A stretch of DNA of 64,000 nucleotides, taken from positions 419,564 to 483,563 of the forward strand of contig VWZP01001428.1 of assembly GCA_013396995.1 (NCBI GenBank). The letters are read 5' to 3'. Under the pieces are notes generated by a model, which had not been told where the DNA came from, did not search any database, and saw nothing but the letters and a program-made list of their open reading frames with translations. A program made the position numbers and the translations under genes. Source of the DNA: Dicaeum eximium (lineage: Eukaryota; Chordata; Aves; Passeriformes; Dicaeidae). Of the stretch, positions 38,101 through 52,199 are shown one piece after another (the first letter of the stretch is position 1; every line of letters begins with the position of its first letter).

Positions 38101-41100
38101 CCCATTTTTAGAAACAAGTTGTTATGATTTTTGCTTGTTCCTTAACTTCAAACCACCAATGCAGATCTTAGAACAAAATTAACACAGAGAAGTTTGCCCA
38201 ACCATATCACATTAATATACTGATAAACAGTAGTAATGAAAGAAATAAAAAACCTCCTATAAACCTAACACTAATCAGCATATCATGCCAGAAACAAGAT
38301 GAGCCAGTCACAGTGTCTCATCCCCAGGATGCAGGATCTCCACCCCTGCTTTAAAGCCCTCATTATGACAACCCCTTGTCCCAGTGAAGAGCAATAGTAT
38401 TTCAAATTGAGGCCTCTTTGTCTGCCAGAACACTCAAAGTCATGAGCCAAGCCATGAAACATAAACACATACCCGGACTGAATCTGAACAGGAGTCCATC
38501 AAACAAAACAAATAGATATGCTTAAAAATGGCGCCTCATGCAGGGCCACAAACAAAGCCATACCTTGTGATAGCAGCAGGTAGGAAAATATAGGTAACAG
38601 CAGGGAGGTGAGAGGAACCTTCTGGAGGTACCATGAAAAATCACCTGTCTATGAAAATTACAGTGAAACAGCATGCTTGTGAGTGTCAGCATGATTTTTA
38701 TGCAGATGGGGATTTACTTTTTCTGCACCTGCTGTCAGTATGCATTAGACCATAAATATCAGCAAACATTGATTAAGCATGTTCCCTAAATGAAACATTA
38801 GGCAAAGAAGAAAGGAAGGGTGTTGCAGAAACTCTAAATTATCAAAGACAAATTACTCATCCCACAGCAATTTAAGGCAGAGTCATTGCTGCTTATTGAA
38901 CTCAACTGTGTTGAAAATTTTGTAGATTTTTCTTTTTTTTAAAGTAACTGTAACCTGACTATTTTATTTACCAAATCCACAGATCAGTAGTCATCAGCAC
39001 CAACAAAACTATGAAAATCAGATTACTGGTCAGCTGCAGAAAGAGGTAGTTCTTACACTATATCTCTTTGGAGAAAAAATGGAAAATAAAGAGCAGCAGA
39101 AGGCTCTTTTGACCCTGGAATCAACAGGCCAAAATGGGACTCCTCTACTTCTTACCCAAATGTTTGTTTCTTGGAACTGTTTTGGCACAACACAAACATC
39201 AGGAATCCTACTGTGCCTTACACTCTTGCCTCATTATGGAGCCTGAGCATCCAGACTCTGGTCAGTAATATTTCTGACAGTATAGCAGAGAGAAAGGCAT
39301 GAAAAGATTGGGCATGCATACAGGCTCTTTCTTCTGCTAGAACAAACCTACCCAAAACTAGAACTGTAGTATTCCATGACCATTTTCTCACCAGTATCAT
39401 AAATGGTTCCAAATAATTGCATGGGTCATTTTTGGCATGATTTAATCCACATTCCAGCTGTTATTTTCAACAGCATGAAGCACCATAGATAAAGGTTGCC
39501 TATAGCATATTGGAAGGCTTGTTTCTAATTGTTAACAACATATTGCAAGAGGGTTTTTGTTGTGGAGACATGCCTAGTTATAGATGAGCTTCACTAAATA
39601 ATATAAATGTTAACATATTGTTACAATAAATAAAATATGTGTCATATGGGTCTTGATTACTAAATGTCTGTGTGGCTACAGACAATCTGGAATTTAAAGG
39701 CATTTATAAAGATCAGACTTGTTCTTTTTCCCAAGGATGTAGGTTCTGTTGCCCCTGCAGTGATGCCCACATTAGCTGTATGTCAGAGCCAGGCAGTTTT
39801 GCTGAGTACACTCTTCTGTGCTAGGACGTAGTAGTTCCACTATCAAACTACAACCTGTTAACTGTCCACACACGTTGTGAGACACAGTGATCCTGGGAAA
39901 ATGAACCAGCCACCTACAGCCGTGTGTGCCTGACTTACCAGTGATCACTGACTTCCCCTCAGGCCGAGCTTTCACTATCATCACAAGTCATTCTGACTTA
40001 GTTTTCATCCATCTCAGCTGAGTTGTAACAAAGCAACAGCAAGGCTAAAAATTCTTTCAACTCCACAGAGAAGGTTCCTTCTAGCACACACATAAATGTG
40101 GGAAAAATATTTAATCTTAAAGAAAATCAGCTGGAAAATTTGGAAAGGAAAACTGTCCATGTGGGGAGTTCATATTAAAATGGGATGAAAAAAGGAATTT
40201 ATATTTTGACTTTCAGATCTTATTATGTACTGATGAATTGTGCAAATTTTAAATCAAGTTTGTAATTCCCTGCAAAGCTGACTAATGTACTATGACTCTT
40301 CATAATGTGAAAGACAAAGTGTGAGGTAAGCATTTCAATTTGCAATATTTTAATGTCTTTTCACACTACATACTGAACATGAAGCCTACCTATCACCAAT
40401 TTTTCAGTTCTATATTCTCATATGCAGACACTTTTTACACACCAATCATTTTGAACCAAGTTCTGTTTGCAGAGAGCAGGAAGAATAGTAATATTTAGCA
40501 TAGTAATTATCCTTTTAGCCAGGCTGGTTTTTTCTTGAAAATAGGATCTCAAGCACCTGCTGCAATTCACTTACTACAGTATGTCACAGCCAAGCACCTG
40601 CCCTTCCTAGGCTTATTCAGGCTAAAAGTCTTTGGATAAGCCTTTAGAAGGAAATGGATTATATACATTAATGCACTGAAATTGATTTTATTTTAATTCA
40701 CCCAAGTCATCACTAAGAATATATTCTGCTTTTCTTTTTGCATCAAGAAAGCTTTTATAGGCAATATTGCAAGGTTCCAGTTACTAGGTATTATTTGGGA
40801 GAGGTAACACATTACCTCTGTTGAAATGACAGGCATTCCTTTCAGTTTTCACAATAATATTAAGTGGTCTGATGGTTAAGAATTGACCATCAATTTAGTT
40901 AGAAACAGAATAAATTTGGTCCCTTTTGTTTGCATTTTTTGTGTTCTGTTTTTCTGTTAACCATGTATTGGTAGTCTTCCAAATCCAAAGCGGGAATGAT
41001 ATAAATATTGAAATGCCATTACCCAGATGCAAGGAGATACAGTCCAGCTAAGTGTAACTTTTTAAAAACTATATTTTGAAGTAAAAAAAAAAAAAAAAGA

Positions 41101-41816
41101 AGAGTTTGTAAGAACTACTGATCTTCTCCTTAAATAGCCAGAGGGAAGTTTGAATGTATATGCTAGGAGACTAGCTATTCCAAGCAAAAAGGCACAGTAC
41201 TCAGAAAGCCTTACCAGCCCTGCGGGACCCTGCTAGCTTTGACAGTGCTGTAAACTCATCACTGCTCAAAATCACTGATCAATTCTCATAGCAAGAGGCT
41301 TTTTAGAGAAAGTCAGAACCGATTTTTCTAAGCACTGTTGCACACCTGGTTTTAAATAATAATAGCCCTTGTGACAAGTGTCATAACTTCTGGTTTCTGG
41401 AGACAACTGAGGATGCCCTTAGGGCACAGCAGGAGGGGAATATGGAACCCTCAGCTCCAACTACTTTTCTGAGCACACAGGGTACTCTCAGCGCGGGTAT
41501 ACACTGCCTTTATCCTCTGATAGGAATCTACTCTTTCTATTCATTAATGGAGTAAACTTGTCAGATTCCTGCAAGTTCAGAAGAAGAAGCACAAGAGGAT
41601 TTTAACGCACTTTTTTCTCCAGGGTAGCCCTACATTTCACACATTCACAATGCAATGCTCCGTGCTTCTCACTCTTGCTGCAAGATCGTAACCAACGACA
41701 AGGAAGGAAAGCTCTGTCCTTCAAAGAGAGTTAGGAAGCCCTTGTGCCATCCTGCTCCCTAGCACTTGAAGAATGTAACAGGGGGACCAATGACCTGAAC
41801 AAATCACTTTGCAGCC
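35139..41816. other. Unique noncoding sequence
   Basis: About 6.7 kb, AT-rich, with no recognised exon, RNA gene or repeat apart from a 15-base A run (41084-41098). Frames above 60 codons show no family features. Confidence 0.45.
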
Positions 41817-42378
41817 TGTGCTGGTTTTCACTGAGGTAGTATGAATTTTCTTCATAGTAGCATGAACTATGTTTGGGATTTTTACTGGAAGGTGTGTTGA
41901 TAATACAGGGATGTTTTAGCTATTGCTGAGGAGCATCAAGACCTTTTCAGCTTCTACCCCACTCCACCAGTAAAGATGCACAAGAAGTTGGAAGAGGGCA
42001 TAAGCTGGGACGCAAATTGACCACGGAGATATCCCAGACTATATAGCATCATGCTTAGCATATAAAGGTGTGTGAGAAGAAGGAAAAGAGGGGACATTTG
42101 GAGTGCATTTAGGGGGCATTTGTCTTCACAGGTCACCATTATACGTGATGGGACCCTGCTTTCCTGGAGATTGTCAAACGTCTGCCTGTACATGGGAAGC
42201 AGTGAATGTATTCTCCATCGTGCTTTACTTGTGTGAGCAGCTTTTGGCTTATACTGCTTTTATCTCAACCCACAAGGCTTCTTCCTTTTACCCTCCCAAT
42301 TCTCTCCCTCATCCTGCCCAGGGGGAATGAGTGAGCAGCTGTGTGGGACTTAGTTGCTGGCCAGAGTGAAATCAGGCA
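41817..42378 (+). mobile_element. ERVL-type solo LTR, plus strand
   Basis: It starts TGTGCTGGTTTTCACTGAGG, followed by 'gaattttcttcatagtagca', 'tgttgataatacaggg', 'gcacaagaagttgg', a TATA box (TATAAA, 42061-42066), 'cctgctttcctggaga', 'catgggaagcagtgaatg' and 'tttatctcaacccacaagg'. It ends close to GTGAAATCAGGCA. This is the full order of a widespread bird ERVL LTR of about 560 bp. No retroviral genes flank it, so it is a solo LTR. The retained TATA box means it could once have driven transcription rightward. No clear target duplication was found. Confidence 0.92.
42061..42066 (+). promoter_or_regulatory. TATA box of the LTR promoter
   Basis: TATAAA within CATATAAAGG, at the position where this LTR family has its promoter. 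Present activity is unknown. Confidence 0.6.
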
Positions 42379-45300
42379 TCAGAGCCCCAGTTCACATTGT
42401 TATTGGTAATAGAGACTCATTAATCTATACACAAAAATGAAATTTTAGAATAGCTCAGGCCATTGAATTTTATGTAGTTCAGTGTTTCATCATATTTCAC
42501 TGCTATAAAACATGAAAAGTAGAAGAGAAGAATTAACTGAAAAATGTAGTGTAAGAAGACACAAAAGAAGATAATGAGAAAGGGAAGGAAGGAAAGAGAA
42601 ATTTGAGCTGCTTACACATGTTTGTACTTTTTAAATCCAGCTCTAGAAAGTGGAAAGGGAAAGGAGGTTTAGGCCAGGGAAATATAAATCCAAGTGAGAA
42701 GAGGAAGGAAGGTTTAATGAGGAGAGACAAGAGCAAGCAGGCAAACCTCATCAGCCCTAAAGGGAGCCATGGCCAACAAAAGGACAGAGGAGAGGTATTC
42801 TGAAGCTGATTTACTACAGGTCAGGCCTAAAAGCTGGGGACTAAGCTGACAATTTCCTAAACTAAGTCACTTGTGCATCTAGGAAGGATTTTGTTATCTG
42901 TACCTGTTTTTAAATGCTTTTCTTCTGCACATGTGTTTGCAAATTCAGACAATATAATACATGTCAGTGCATCAGACTGTAATCCCAAGGAAGATTAAGG
43001 GCCCTCTGGCACTGTGATGGATTGTATTGGTTAAGTCACCTTGTCAGTGTCCCTTCGAGTTGCTACACATGACCATGAGTTTGCTCGTACCTACAATAAT
43101 GACGTTTTGTTCCTGACCTAAGGCTCCCCAGATTCGTCCCTCTGAGATACCCAGTCCCTGCTGTGGAACGGGGACACACAGGCTGAAAATGCTGGGACCT
43201 GAGATTTTTCCTGGTCTTCTGAAACAGCCAAACCCAGCTTCCCAGAGAAACTCGCCGCTGGTTTCCTCACATGCTGCGGATAGTGAAGTCATGACAAGGT
43301 GCTGATCTCTGTCCTTCAGTCCTGAAAGTCATTGGAAAACAGAAGGAACACAGCCATGACCCCACCTGGGTGTAACCACTATGATATAATGTAATACATT
43401 GTATGTTTGGAGTCACTTCTCTCAGCAGTGCTTCAAGGATCCAGGATCAATTGGGGAGATAGAAGACACGCTTGTTCCTCCATCCTCCATGGTACCCAAC
43501 ATGGTACAGGTTGCACAGGAAGGTCTTAATCTGTTTTCTCAGTCTGCTCACTCTCTGTGCATCTCACAAGCAGCAAGAAGGAAACAACACAGCCATCCAG
43601 CAAGTTCAGTGTGCTGCCTGACAATTGGCATGAGAAAGGCAGTCCTTTTCTATTAATAACTCACGCAGGTGAAAGGTTGTGCATGATGCATAATGACTTG
43701 GAGCAGACATATCTGCAAGAAGTGCTTGGTGTAGAGGGGCACAGAGGTGGATGAGGTAACTTCCAGCACTGCTATGCTCCTGCCAAAATATAGTACAAAC
43801 TTGGCTGTCCCAAGACTGAAAGTGGACAGTATGGAAATTAAGTCAGAGGCCTAAAGAGAAGGCTATAGCAGAGCTCAGCCTTGCTGTGGTCAGGAATGTT
43901 CAGGGTTAGCAAATGGAGAAAACAGACAGATGTTGTTATGTAAACAGATATTCTCCTAAATTTAGACTAATTTTCCTCACCACCACCTTCCTCTGAGGTC
44001 TCATCTGTCTCAAAAGAATCTAAAGAGACTCCCTGTGTTGAGAGTTGTAGGATATATGCAAGAATGTCCAGCCATAGCTCCTTCCTGCACAGCAGCAGAA
44101 CCAGTGGGTTATGGAGGCTTTTGGTATTTCATGTGCAAAAACAGGCTGGTGCCATTCAAAAGCCAAACATTTCTGTAGCCACAAGAGCAAGACTGATGCA
44201 AGCAGCAGCTCTGTAGTTGTTTCTGCTGGACCAATAGCAAAATACAATCCTAGCCCTGTATTCAATGCTCTAGAGTTCCTCCATTTTACTATGTTTGCTC
44301 AGTATTTGCAAATTTTTACATCCTAATAGAACATTTGTACTATTAGGAAAGAGATTTTTGTTGCCGTTGAACAAGCAATTTGAAGACTTTTCATTTCCCA
44401 TGCAGTCAAGCATTTTTATAAAGCCCTGCCTGCTGTACTCTACATTAAAAATCCTGTACAGACACAAGAGCTTAAATTAAAATCACCCATACAGGCAAAC
44501 CATGACATCTTCCTTGCAGTCCCTGCCCTCTAACATAAGAAGGCTCTAGCACTGAAATAGCAAATGCCACAAACACACACTTCTCACAGTGCATTTGGAG
44601 AGTTTGGAACAGTCCTCCAAATGAGACTGGCTTCTTTACAAAGAGTTTGTTTTGCAGACCACCTGCCCCAAGGCGTGTACTGTCACTGGCAGACCCTCCA
44701 CAGCAGCTTTTCATCCACTGCTCCATGTAACATTAATGAAAGCTTGTGAGGCTCATTAGGCAAATACGGCATAGCCCAGCAGCCTGTGGCGTGCTGCCTG
44801 TGCTGCCCTACCCCCCAAATCGTGACAAGCAGCTTAAGGGGCTGTGCTAAGTAAATATCTAAATCAAGCATCTCACTTCACAGGAACAGGATGGCCTTCT
44901 CCACTAAGGCCTTCCGTTTCCTCAGGACCAGAAAGAGCTGGCTGAAAAGCACAGTATGCAGTGTTTGTATACAACATCAACACAGCTTACATAGGAGACA
45001 CATATTGAGACACCCAGCAACTCCTTCAGTGCCACCTTTAAATTTTCAATAAAAACCATGCTGCAGGTACGTGCTTCCTCTGATTGTAAAGTGTTTTTAT
45101 TGTTTTGTAGTGGATGAAGATAAAAAATGGGTGCACATCTGCTACTTCTCCAAAAATAAATTGGCATTAATTCTTCTTTGGAGAGACCAGAAAAAGCACA
45201 AAATCTTTCTTGTCCTTGCAGTGTTGGTTGCCCTAACATGACCCTCTGAGACCTCCTCTAAGCATCCAGGGACGAAACATGATCCTATACTTTCTGTAAT

Positions 45301-45575
45301 CTTCTAAACAGTAGAAAATATGGGGATAAAATATTATCAAAGCTGAATAATAGCATTTTACATACACTTTGCCTAGGTGTAATTAATTGCAGAAAGGACT
45401 AGTTGATTAATACAATTCTCAGTAATTCTAATGAGGTGATATTACAGAGGCATGAACATGAATCAGCACTGTATGCTGATAAGATTTTGTTATTCCATTA
45501 GAGGCCAAATATTTCTGCCTCTGCATAATATCTAAGACAATTTTAGCATTTTTTAAAAGATTTTGGAGCTCTTAG
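42379..45575. other. Unique noncoding sequence
   Basis: No gene was recognised. The part at 43000-43330 is less AT-rich than its surroundings, has several CpGs and ends in a pyrimidine-rich CTCTGTCCTTCAG, an acceptor-like motif. No matching protein was recognised. Confidence 0.4.
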
Positions 45576-45686
45576 CAGCCTGATCTAATATGTGGCATCC
45601 CTGCCACACAGAGGTGTTGAAGCTAGATGATCTTTAAGGTCCCTTCCAACCCAATCCACTCTAATGATTCTATAATCCTACGATTT
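45576..45686 (+). repeat. CR1 LINE 3' tail
   Basis: It carries GATGATCTTTAAGGTCCC and CTTCCAACCCAA followed by a decayed ATTCTATAATCCTACGA tail, the hallmark avian CR1 3' end on the plus strand. Only about 110 bases remain. Confidence 0.95.
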
Positions 45687-46978
45687 TCACTTGCAGGAGG
45701 CTATAGGAGAGTTCTGCTTATAGCTTAATTTATTCTTTCAACTCAATTAAGTTAATAACTGATAAAAAATTTGGAACAAGTAATCCAAAATCCTGTGATA
45801 TCATTTTGGAAGTAACAAAAGTGCAAAACAACCTCTTGTTGAACATGTACATTTGCTGAGATTCTTGCAAAAGATGGCACTGCAGGCTCTACTGCAAAAA
45901 AAAAATAACAAAAGTCACCTATCTGCACAAACACCATTTTAGTTTAATTGAACTGAAAGTAAATACACAAGCAGAAAATTTTCTATTCTGCAGGAGCATA
46001 CTGATGCTTTTTTAAACTAAAGAGTTACATGCACACATACAACTTCAGGTACTGAAGTATCTCTTCTTGTGCCCCAACACATAAATTTACATAACTTCAT
46101 TGTAAAACAAGTTCTGGGGTATTCAGAGATTCTCATTCAAACAAAAAATAGGCTAAATATCTGATTTACTTGGTTTGCATATTAGCCCTTTTTTTCACTT
46201 AGCAACTCAGAAATCAGAAGCTTACATTTCTGATGCACACTTAGAAGACTTTTGCAAAAACTTGGTTAAAACTCTCAGTGGTGATAAATTTTACCAGATT
46301 CTCTTCTAATTGGCTGTTTGCATAAAGTAGTGGTACCAGACACCCTCTCCATCTCACCTTCTTACTATTTAACAAAAAAAGTCATTCACTTCATTCCTTT
46401 TTTGTCCAAAGTCATGCCTTGCTCTTGTTTTTTGTACTCTGATAATTTAACTAATTCTGCTACTTAAAAACACCTCTATAATCCATCCTACCCTTCTGTA
46501 TTCTTATAGCTCTCCTTATTCTCTCATTTTGGACTGCAAACTCAGAGGGACACTGGTCCCTCTGAGTCTACAGACACTGGTCTGTATTTTTACAGAAACC
46601 ATAATTTTATCATTTGCTGCTACAAATGCCACAGACAGCAATATGTTTTTGCTGGCACTAAGATCAAAGTTAGCTGCTGTCTCCCTCAGATCTTGACTAG
46701 TAATACACTTAAACATGCAGAAAACCATTTAGGGTAGAATCGCACTCAGAGCAATTTAAGTACCTTAGACCTGACTATCCATGCCTAATTACCAGGATGG
46801 GATTTAAAGTGTGCAGATGTAAATCGAGTGTACAAAAACCCATCTGGAGTACACTGTTCACTGGTTTGAATAAATGCAACATTAAAAATCAAATAAATCC
46901 CTAAGTACCATAAATCAAAAATGCCATGCTTAATGTGACAGATAAAAGAACTGTAGTACTCTTTCCAGTATTTTTGCA
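45687..46978. other. Unique noncoding sequence
   Basis: AT-rich. Nothing was recognised. Confidence 0.45.
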
Positions 46979-47070
46979 ATATATTTATTTACTTATTTAT
47001 TTATTTTATACATACATACATATATATATACATACATATATATATGTGTGTGTGTGTGTGTTTATATATA

Positions 47071-47103
<33 letters not shown>

Positions 47104-47108
47104 ATGTA
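46979..47108. repeat. Compound TA/TG/TATG microsatellite
   Basis: It passes from TTTA units through CATA and TA units, then (TG)n, (TA)n and (TATG)n. Such compound arrays are length-variable. The tyrosine/isoleucine-rich frame over it is an artefact. Confidence 0.97.
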
Positions 47109-49337
47109 GAAATCAAATTTTAGACTGTTTGAAACATGTTTTTAAGAGTTTACACTTTGTTCTTTGAAAAACTTTTCTCTGTTCCTCTACCTAATATTAC
47201 TAAGGAGCTAGTATTACCATGGAGTAGGGAGGCATTCCTTCTAGGAAATACAGTCCTACTTTAGGCACAGCAGCTAATACCATAAACTCAAAGTATATAA
47301 CTAGTATCTGGTAATGAGAACTGAAATACTTACCTAAAGTACTTACTTTAGCTCAGTGTTACTATGTATGGAAAGCAAAGCTAATATTTGAAATATGGTT
47401 AGAAGAGAGCAGAATTGTAGGTTGAAGTGTGACTTTTGAGGAGTAAGTACTTTGTATCAGAAAACTCCACCACTCTTGCAGAAAAAAAGAAATAAACCAT
47501 GGCTGGCGACAACAACTGAGTTCAAAGACAGAAGCACAGGGCATGGTTTGAGTGAACAGAAGGGGACAGTAATCCTGCAATAGGTATCAAGAAATTATTT
47601 TCTTAATTCTCTACTACCGCCTTCAGTCAAATCTGAAATTTTATTCAAAAGCACAATCTGACTGACAAAAATATTTTTTATTAGATCTTTTCATCACAAT
47701 TTCAAAAGGCATTTGACATATCTGTCATATATGTGAACTAAATTGCATGTTCTGCACAGCATGCTTACCACTAAAATAAGCATTCTAGGCCCAGTCAATC
47801 ATACTCAAGATAGAATGGTACATTTTGAGGAATTGCTGACAAAACCACAAAAAATGAGTAAATACGGTTTAACATAAAAGTTATCTAGCAGGAATCCAAA
47901 GAAATTCCATCCTTATGACTGTTTGTTCAAAATTATTTTGTCCTGAGGCATATATGCTCTTTAATTATCCAATCATATGCCATTTTTCCAGTAGCAATCT
48001 TAATTCTGGGGTTTTTTTAATCTTTTGAGTATGGGTTGTCAACAGCGATAACAGCCTATTAATAAGTTCATGATGTAAATATATAAAACACAGAAACAGG
48101 TTATCCAGCATGAAAGAATGCAGGTATTGGCTGTTTGTGTTTAAAGTCCCATGGGTGGGGAGCTTGAAAAGATTTATAGATGTCTTATGCCTTTTCACCA
48201 CTGTTCTTAGTCAACTCCAGTTGCCGTATTGCTGAGGTTATGTGTACTCGCATGAATGTAAATAACTATGTAAACAGAAAAGGTCTTTCTTGATCCTTCA
48301 TTCTTTCCATTTAAAAAAATTCTTTGGTGCAAGTAATAATTTAAACTGGTCACCCAAAATGAGGTTTTAAGCCTTTTATAAGCTTTGCTGCCAGAAAAGA
48401 TACTTAAGTACATGAAGAACAGTCTGACAGCCCTAAAATGTCAACATGTCTTTAGCTTCAAAGGACAGCTGGAATATTTAGCTATCTTCCACTGAAATCT
48501 GCCATCTAAAAATGCAAGCTTTCATATCAAGATTATTTAATAAGAAATTCTTACAAAACCAAACATATTAGTCTCTTTCATACTTATGCATACATCAGAT
48601 ACTTGATCCCAAAAATATTTAATTTGGTTAACAAAAGTAGTCCCCTTACTTCATCAGGTGTCTTCCTCAGATGAATCACAATATTCATCTTATTTAATTT
48701 GCATTCTTTTCAGGATCAGTCCCAATATTTTACATTTCATCCATGGTTACTATAGCTCTGTTGTAAACCATGTAGTCATATCTCATTTTCCCACCATTTT
48801 CACAAGTATTTACCCCATCTCCATATCCTGGGGCTCAAAATTACCTCAAGGGGTTTCAATCAGAAGAAATATTGTTCTAGGCTTGACATGTTCACCTTTT
48901 TTTCATTGCCATCACATGGGAAAACAAATATGTTCCATGCTGAAATTAATCAAATTCAGCAATCTTTTGACAGTAGTGCTCTAGCATCTTCTTTCACTGC
49001 TTCATCAATCACAAATAAATCATGATAGCTGGTGAGGCACTGGAGGATTGACATGGCAGTGTGTCAATAGCTGTAACTGAAGTATTGTTGTTGCCTGATA
49101 AATTATTAGCAGAGGGGATTGTTGACTGAGCATCAATTCCCCAGAAGTTTGGAGCCATTAGGGCACATCTTTCAAAGCCTATTCACCTCAGAAGACCGTA
49201 ACAACAGTTTAACATCAGCAAGGGTCTAACATTTGGACTGGGCTATCCATATCTATGTCCAGACCCAGGCCACATTCGTTGATGGGCTGTCTCTCAGCAT
49301 GCAGCTGGGGAACCATCACCGAATAGACAAGTTACTA
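47109..49337. other. Unique noncoding sequence
   Basis: No gene or repeat was recognised. One 108-codon plus-strand frame at 48658-48984 has no family features. Confidence 0.45.
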
Positions 49338-49580
49338 ATGCAGCTCCCCAAGGAACCTGTGGCCCTAGGACAGGGCACATTTTTTAATCAATGACTTGGA
49401 AAAAACCAAAGTCATTACAGATTACATTTCCAATAGTCACAAAGACTGATGGAAGGCCAAATTAGAGACCACATCTTTAACCCCATGTAATTTTAATGCC
49501 CGGAAGCCAGACACAGACAGCAGATTTAATAAAGCTAAATGTAAAATCATGCAGTGTCCAAGTGATGATTGATGACTGAT
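49338..49580 (+). repeat. Ancient CR1/L3-type LINE fragment
   Basis: The order 'agctccccaaggaacctgtg', 'ttaatcaatgacttgg' and 'gctaaatgtaaaatcatgca' fits the reverse-transcriptase to post-RT part of old CR1/L3 elements on the plus strand. The frame is destroyed. Confidence 0.65.
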
Positions 49581-52199
49581 CTCCTCTGTGCCCATTAGCA
49601 CCCCTATGTGATTACTCGCTGTCATTTTTGGCTTGCAAACAACAGCCAGTATTGAGCCATATGCACTCATACAGTTATGGAAGGTATGACTGACAGAAGA
49701 TAGGTTTTCTAAGTCCTATAGATTCATCGAGTGAAAAGGCTTTATGCAGAACTGACGTACAAGGCTACTCAGCTAGAAAGTGTTCAAGGAGAGATTTATT
49801 TGGAGCTAGTCATTAGCAAGTCAAATTAAGGTCATGCTGAAGCCATCAGTGCCTGGATGATCAATTAGGATGTGAAATGATCAGTTACTCAAAGCAAGGC
49901 TGATTGTGTATAATTACCCCGTAATAGTTTCCTTAAACTGTTGGGAGTGTACAAAACGAAAGACCCTTGTCATGTGGCCAGGTCACACTGATTGCCAGAA
50001 ACAAAGTAGGAAGGAAAAAATTTAGCCTTAGAATAAGCAGGGATGTATGGCTGTTCTATTTCTAATATCTGGAATTGAACCATCTACCAGGTATTTCACA
50101 AATAAATGCTTGAATTTTCTATCACCTTAGCATGGCTGAAGCTAAGGACATTTCCATGATATCTGCTGAATATCCGCTGGACACCCAGATATGCAGTTTT
50201 TTGGACTGTGGCCATACACCCTTTGCAGTACCTAACACCACAAAACATGGCTTCTGCATTTCCGTCTGGGATTATGAAATCGTTAGCAATGCAAGGAAGT
50301 GCATTTTTACATTTTAGAAGGGATCTCTATGAGAATAAAAATCTTGTGGTGACATTCACCAGCTAATTGAGCCTTTACTAGCAGTGTAGTAGTAGAAAAC
50401 ATTCCTGATTCTTCTGGGAAACACATAGTAGTACATCTAAACCCAAAGAATGTAGGTGTGCAATATCTAGAGAAATGCAGTTTGGGTAGCAATAATTGAG
50501 TGAGTCTTCCAAGATCCAAAGAGAAGCATTAAATATTGAAAAACCTGGCCTATTTTTATAGACTGCGGTGCATCAATCCATTTTAACTAAACACAGAGAA
50601 GGCTCACGGGCAACTTGATTGCACTTTGTAAGTACTCACATGCACCACAGCAACGGGATCATAGGGAGCCTGCCAGCCCATCAGACAAATATATGACAAG
50701 ATAAAATAGCTGGAAGCTGAAGGGAGGCAGTTCAAATCAATAATAAAATGTTATCTTTGTTTTAAATGAGGAAGCATTAGTTTAGGAATGACTTCAAGGA
50801 TTGTGTTTTGATATGACCTATCACTGACACCTTTTAATTAAAATTTTGGTGTTTTACTGGGAGATTTACTGCTATTACTGTAGTTAAACAAGCATTTGTT
50901 TATTTAGTAATACAGCCTATGCTGTAGACCTCAAGCTACATACCCACAGATTGTTCCGTTCTAAGCTTGAAAACTAATTTTCTATATCTTCACTTTTTTT
51001 TACTTTCAATAAACAGGAAAAAGAGTGGGTTTTTCTGTGTGGGAAATACAAATTCCAAATCTTTTCTTAACACATCACTAAAAAGTGATAGTATTTCTGC
51101 TGCTGAATCTTGACAGTTGTTGAAGAGTTTGATGCTCAAATGCTTTGAATTTACAAAGGGGTTTGTTTATTTGTTTGTTTGCTTTTCCTCAGTGAAAATG
51201 TTTCTATTTCTGCAGGGTAACTCAGGCTTCACTAAGAAAACTGTCATTTCTTCTTATCAGAAAACACAAGTCCATGTGGACAACCCTGCTCTGTATCCAT
51301 TCCATCAGGCTTTGTTTCTCTGCTCCACTACCTTGATTTTAATGAAACCTGTCCTTGTGCTTCTGCTTGCTTTGAATTAGCTATTCTTCACCCAGTCAGA
51401 TTGATTGACTTTTTTATCTCATGACTGCCCAAGTATGGAACAAGCTTCTTTCACAGCCATCTATATCACTTACAAATTGTTTTCTGGTTTATTTCCATTT
51501 ATTCTTGTAAACACCAAAGCACAAGAGACTGAAGTCTTCAAACTTTACCGATTTACTCTATCATTTCACTTAAGAAAACTCTGCTGAATTCCGTGATTAT
51601 TCCCTCAAAGTAAAGACCCCTCTTTTTCATTTTACTGCTTCAACTGCTTATGCAAAGCAGGATCCTCTTTGAACTAAGTTGATATTGAGGGATAAACTCT
51701 ACTTAGTTTTTTTTCACTGCATATTATTATTGGGTAAAAAATAGTCTGTAATCACTCTATCACATAAAGTGTATGTCATTTTTGCTTAATTTAATCAAAT
51801 TCACAATATATGTTGTGGATTGTTTACAAATATGTTAAAATATTACATCTATATAGCAATATATAGTGTATTTAAATACTTTGCCACAAATGGCAGGACT
51901 TTGATTTCTAGTAATTTTATAACTGGAGTAGATTTTAGATGGTATTAAATACTACCTTCTTTTCTTTTTTTTTCATCTTATGAGAGGATCAGCTAGGATC
52001 CCTAAGAATTAATCAACATTTAAGAATGAGGGCCAGGAATTTTAGTGTAAATTTGTCTCTCACAATTAAAGCTAGTACACTTGATTTTCTAGTTCTTGTG
52101 TCCTTATTAACTTCCATTACTGTATCAGAACTGTAGCATTTTTCACATCCCCCCATTGTGATGTATTTTACATTCAATAATTCTCTGGAGACACAAGAC
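49581..52199. other. Unique noncoding sequence
   Basis: No gene or repeat was recognised. Confidence 0.45.

Noticed and set aside
46926..47123. Tyrosine/isoleucine-rich small protein
   Set aside because: It is the translation of the compound TA/TG microsatellite.
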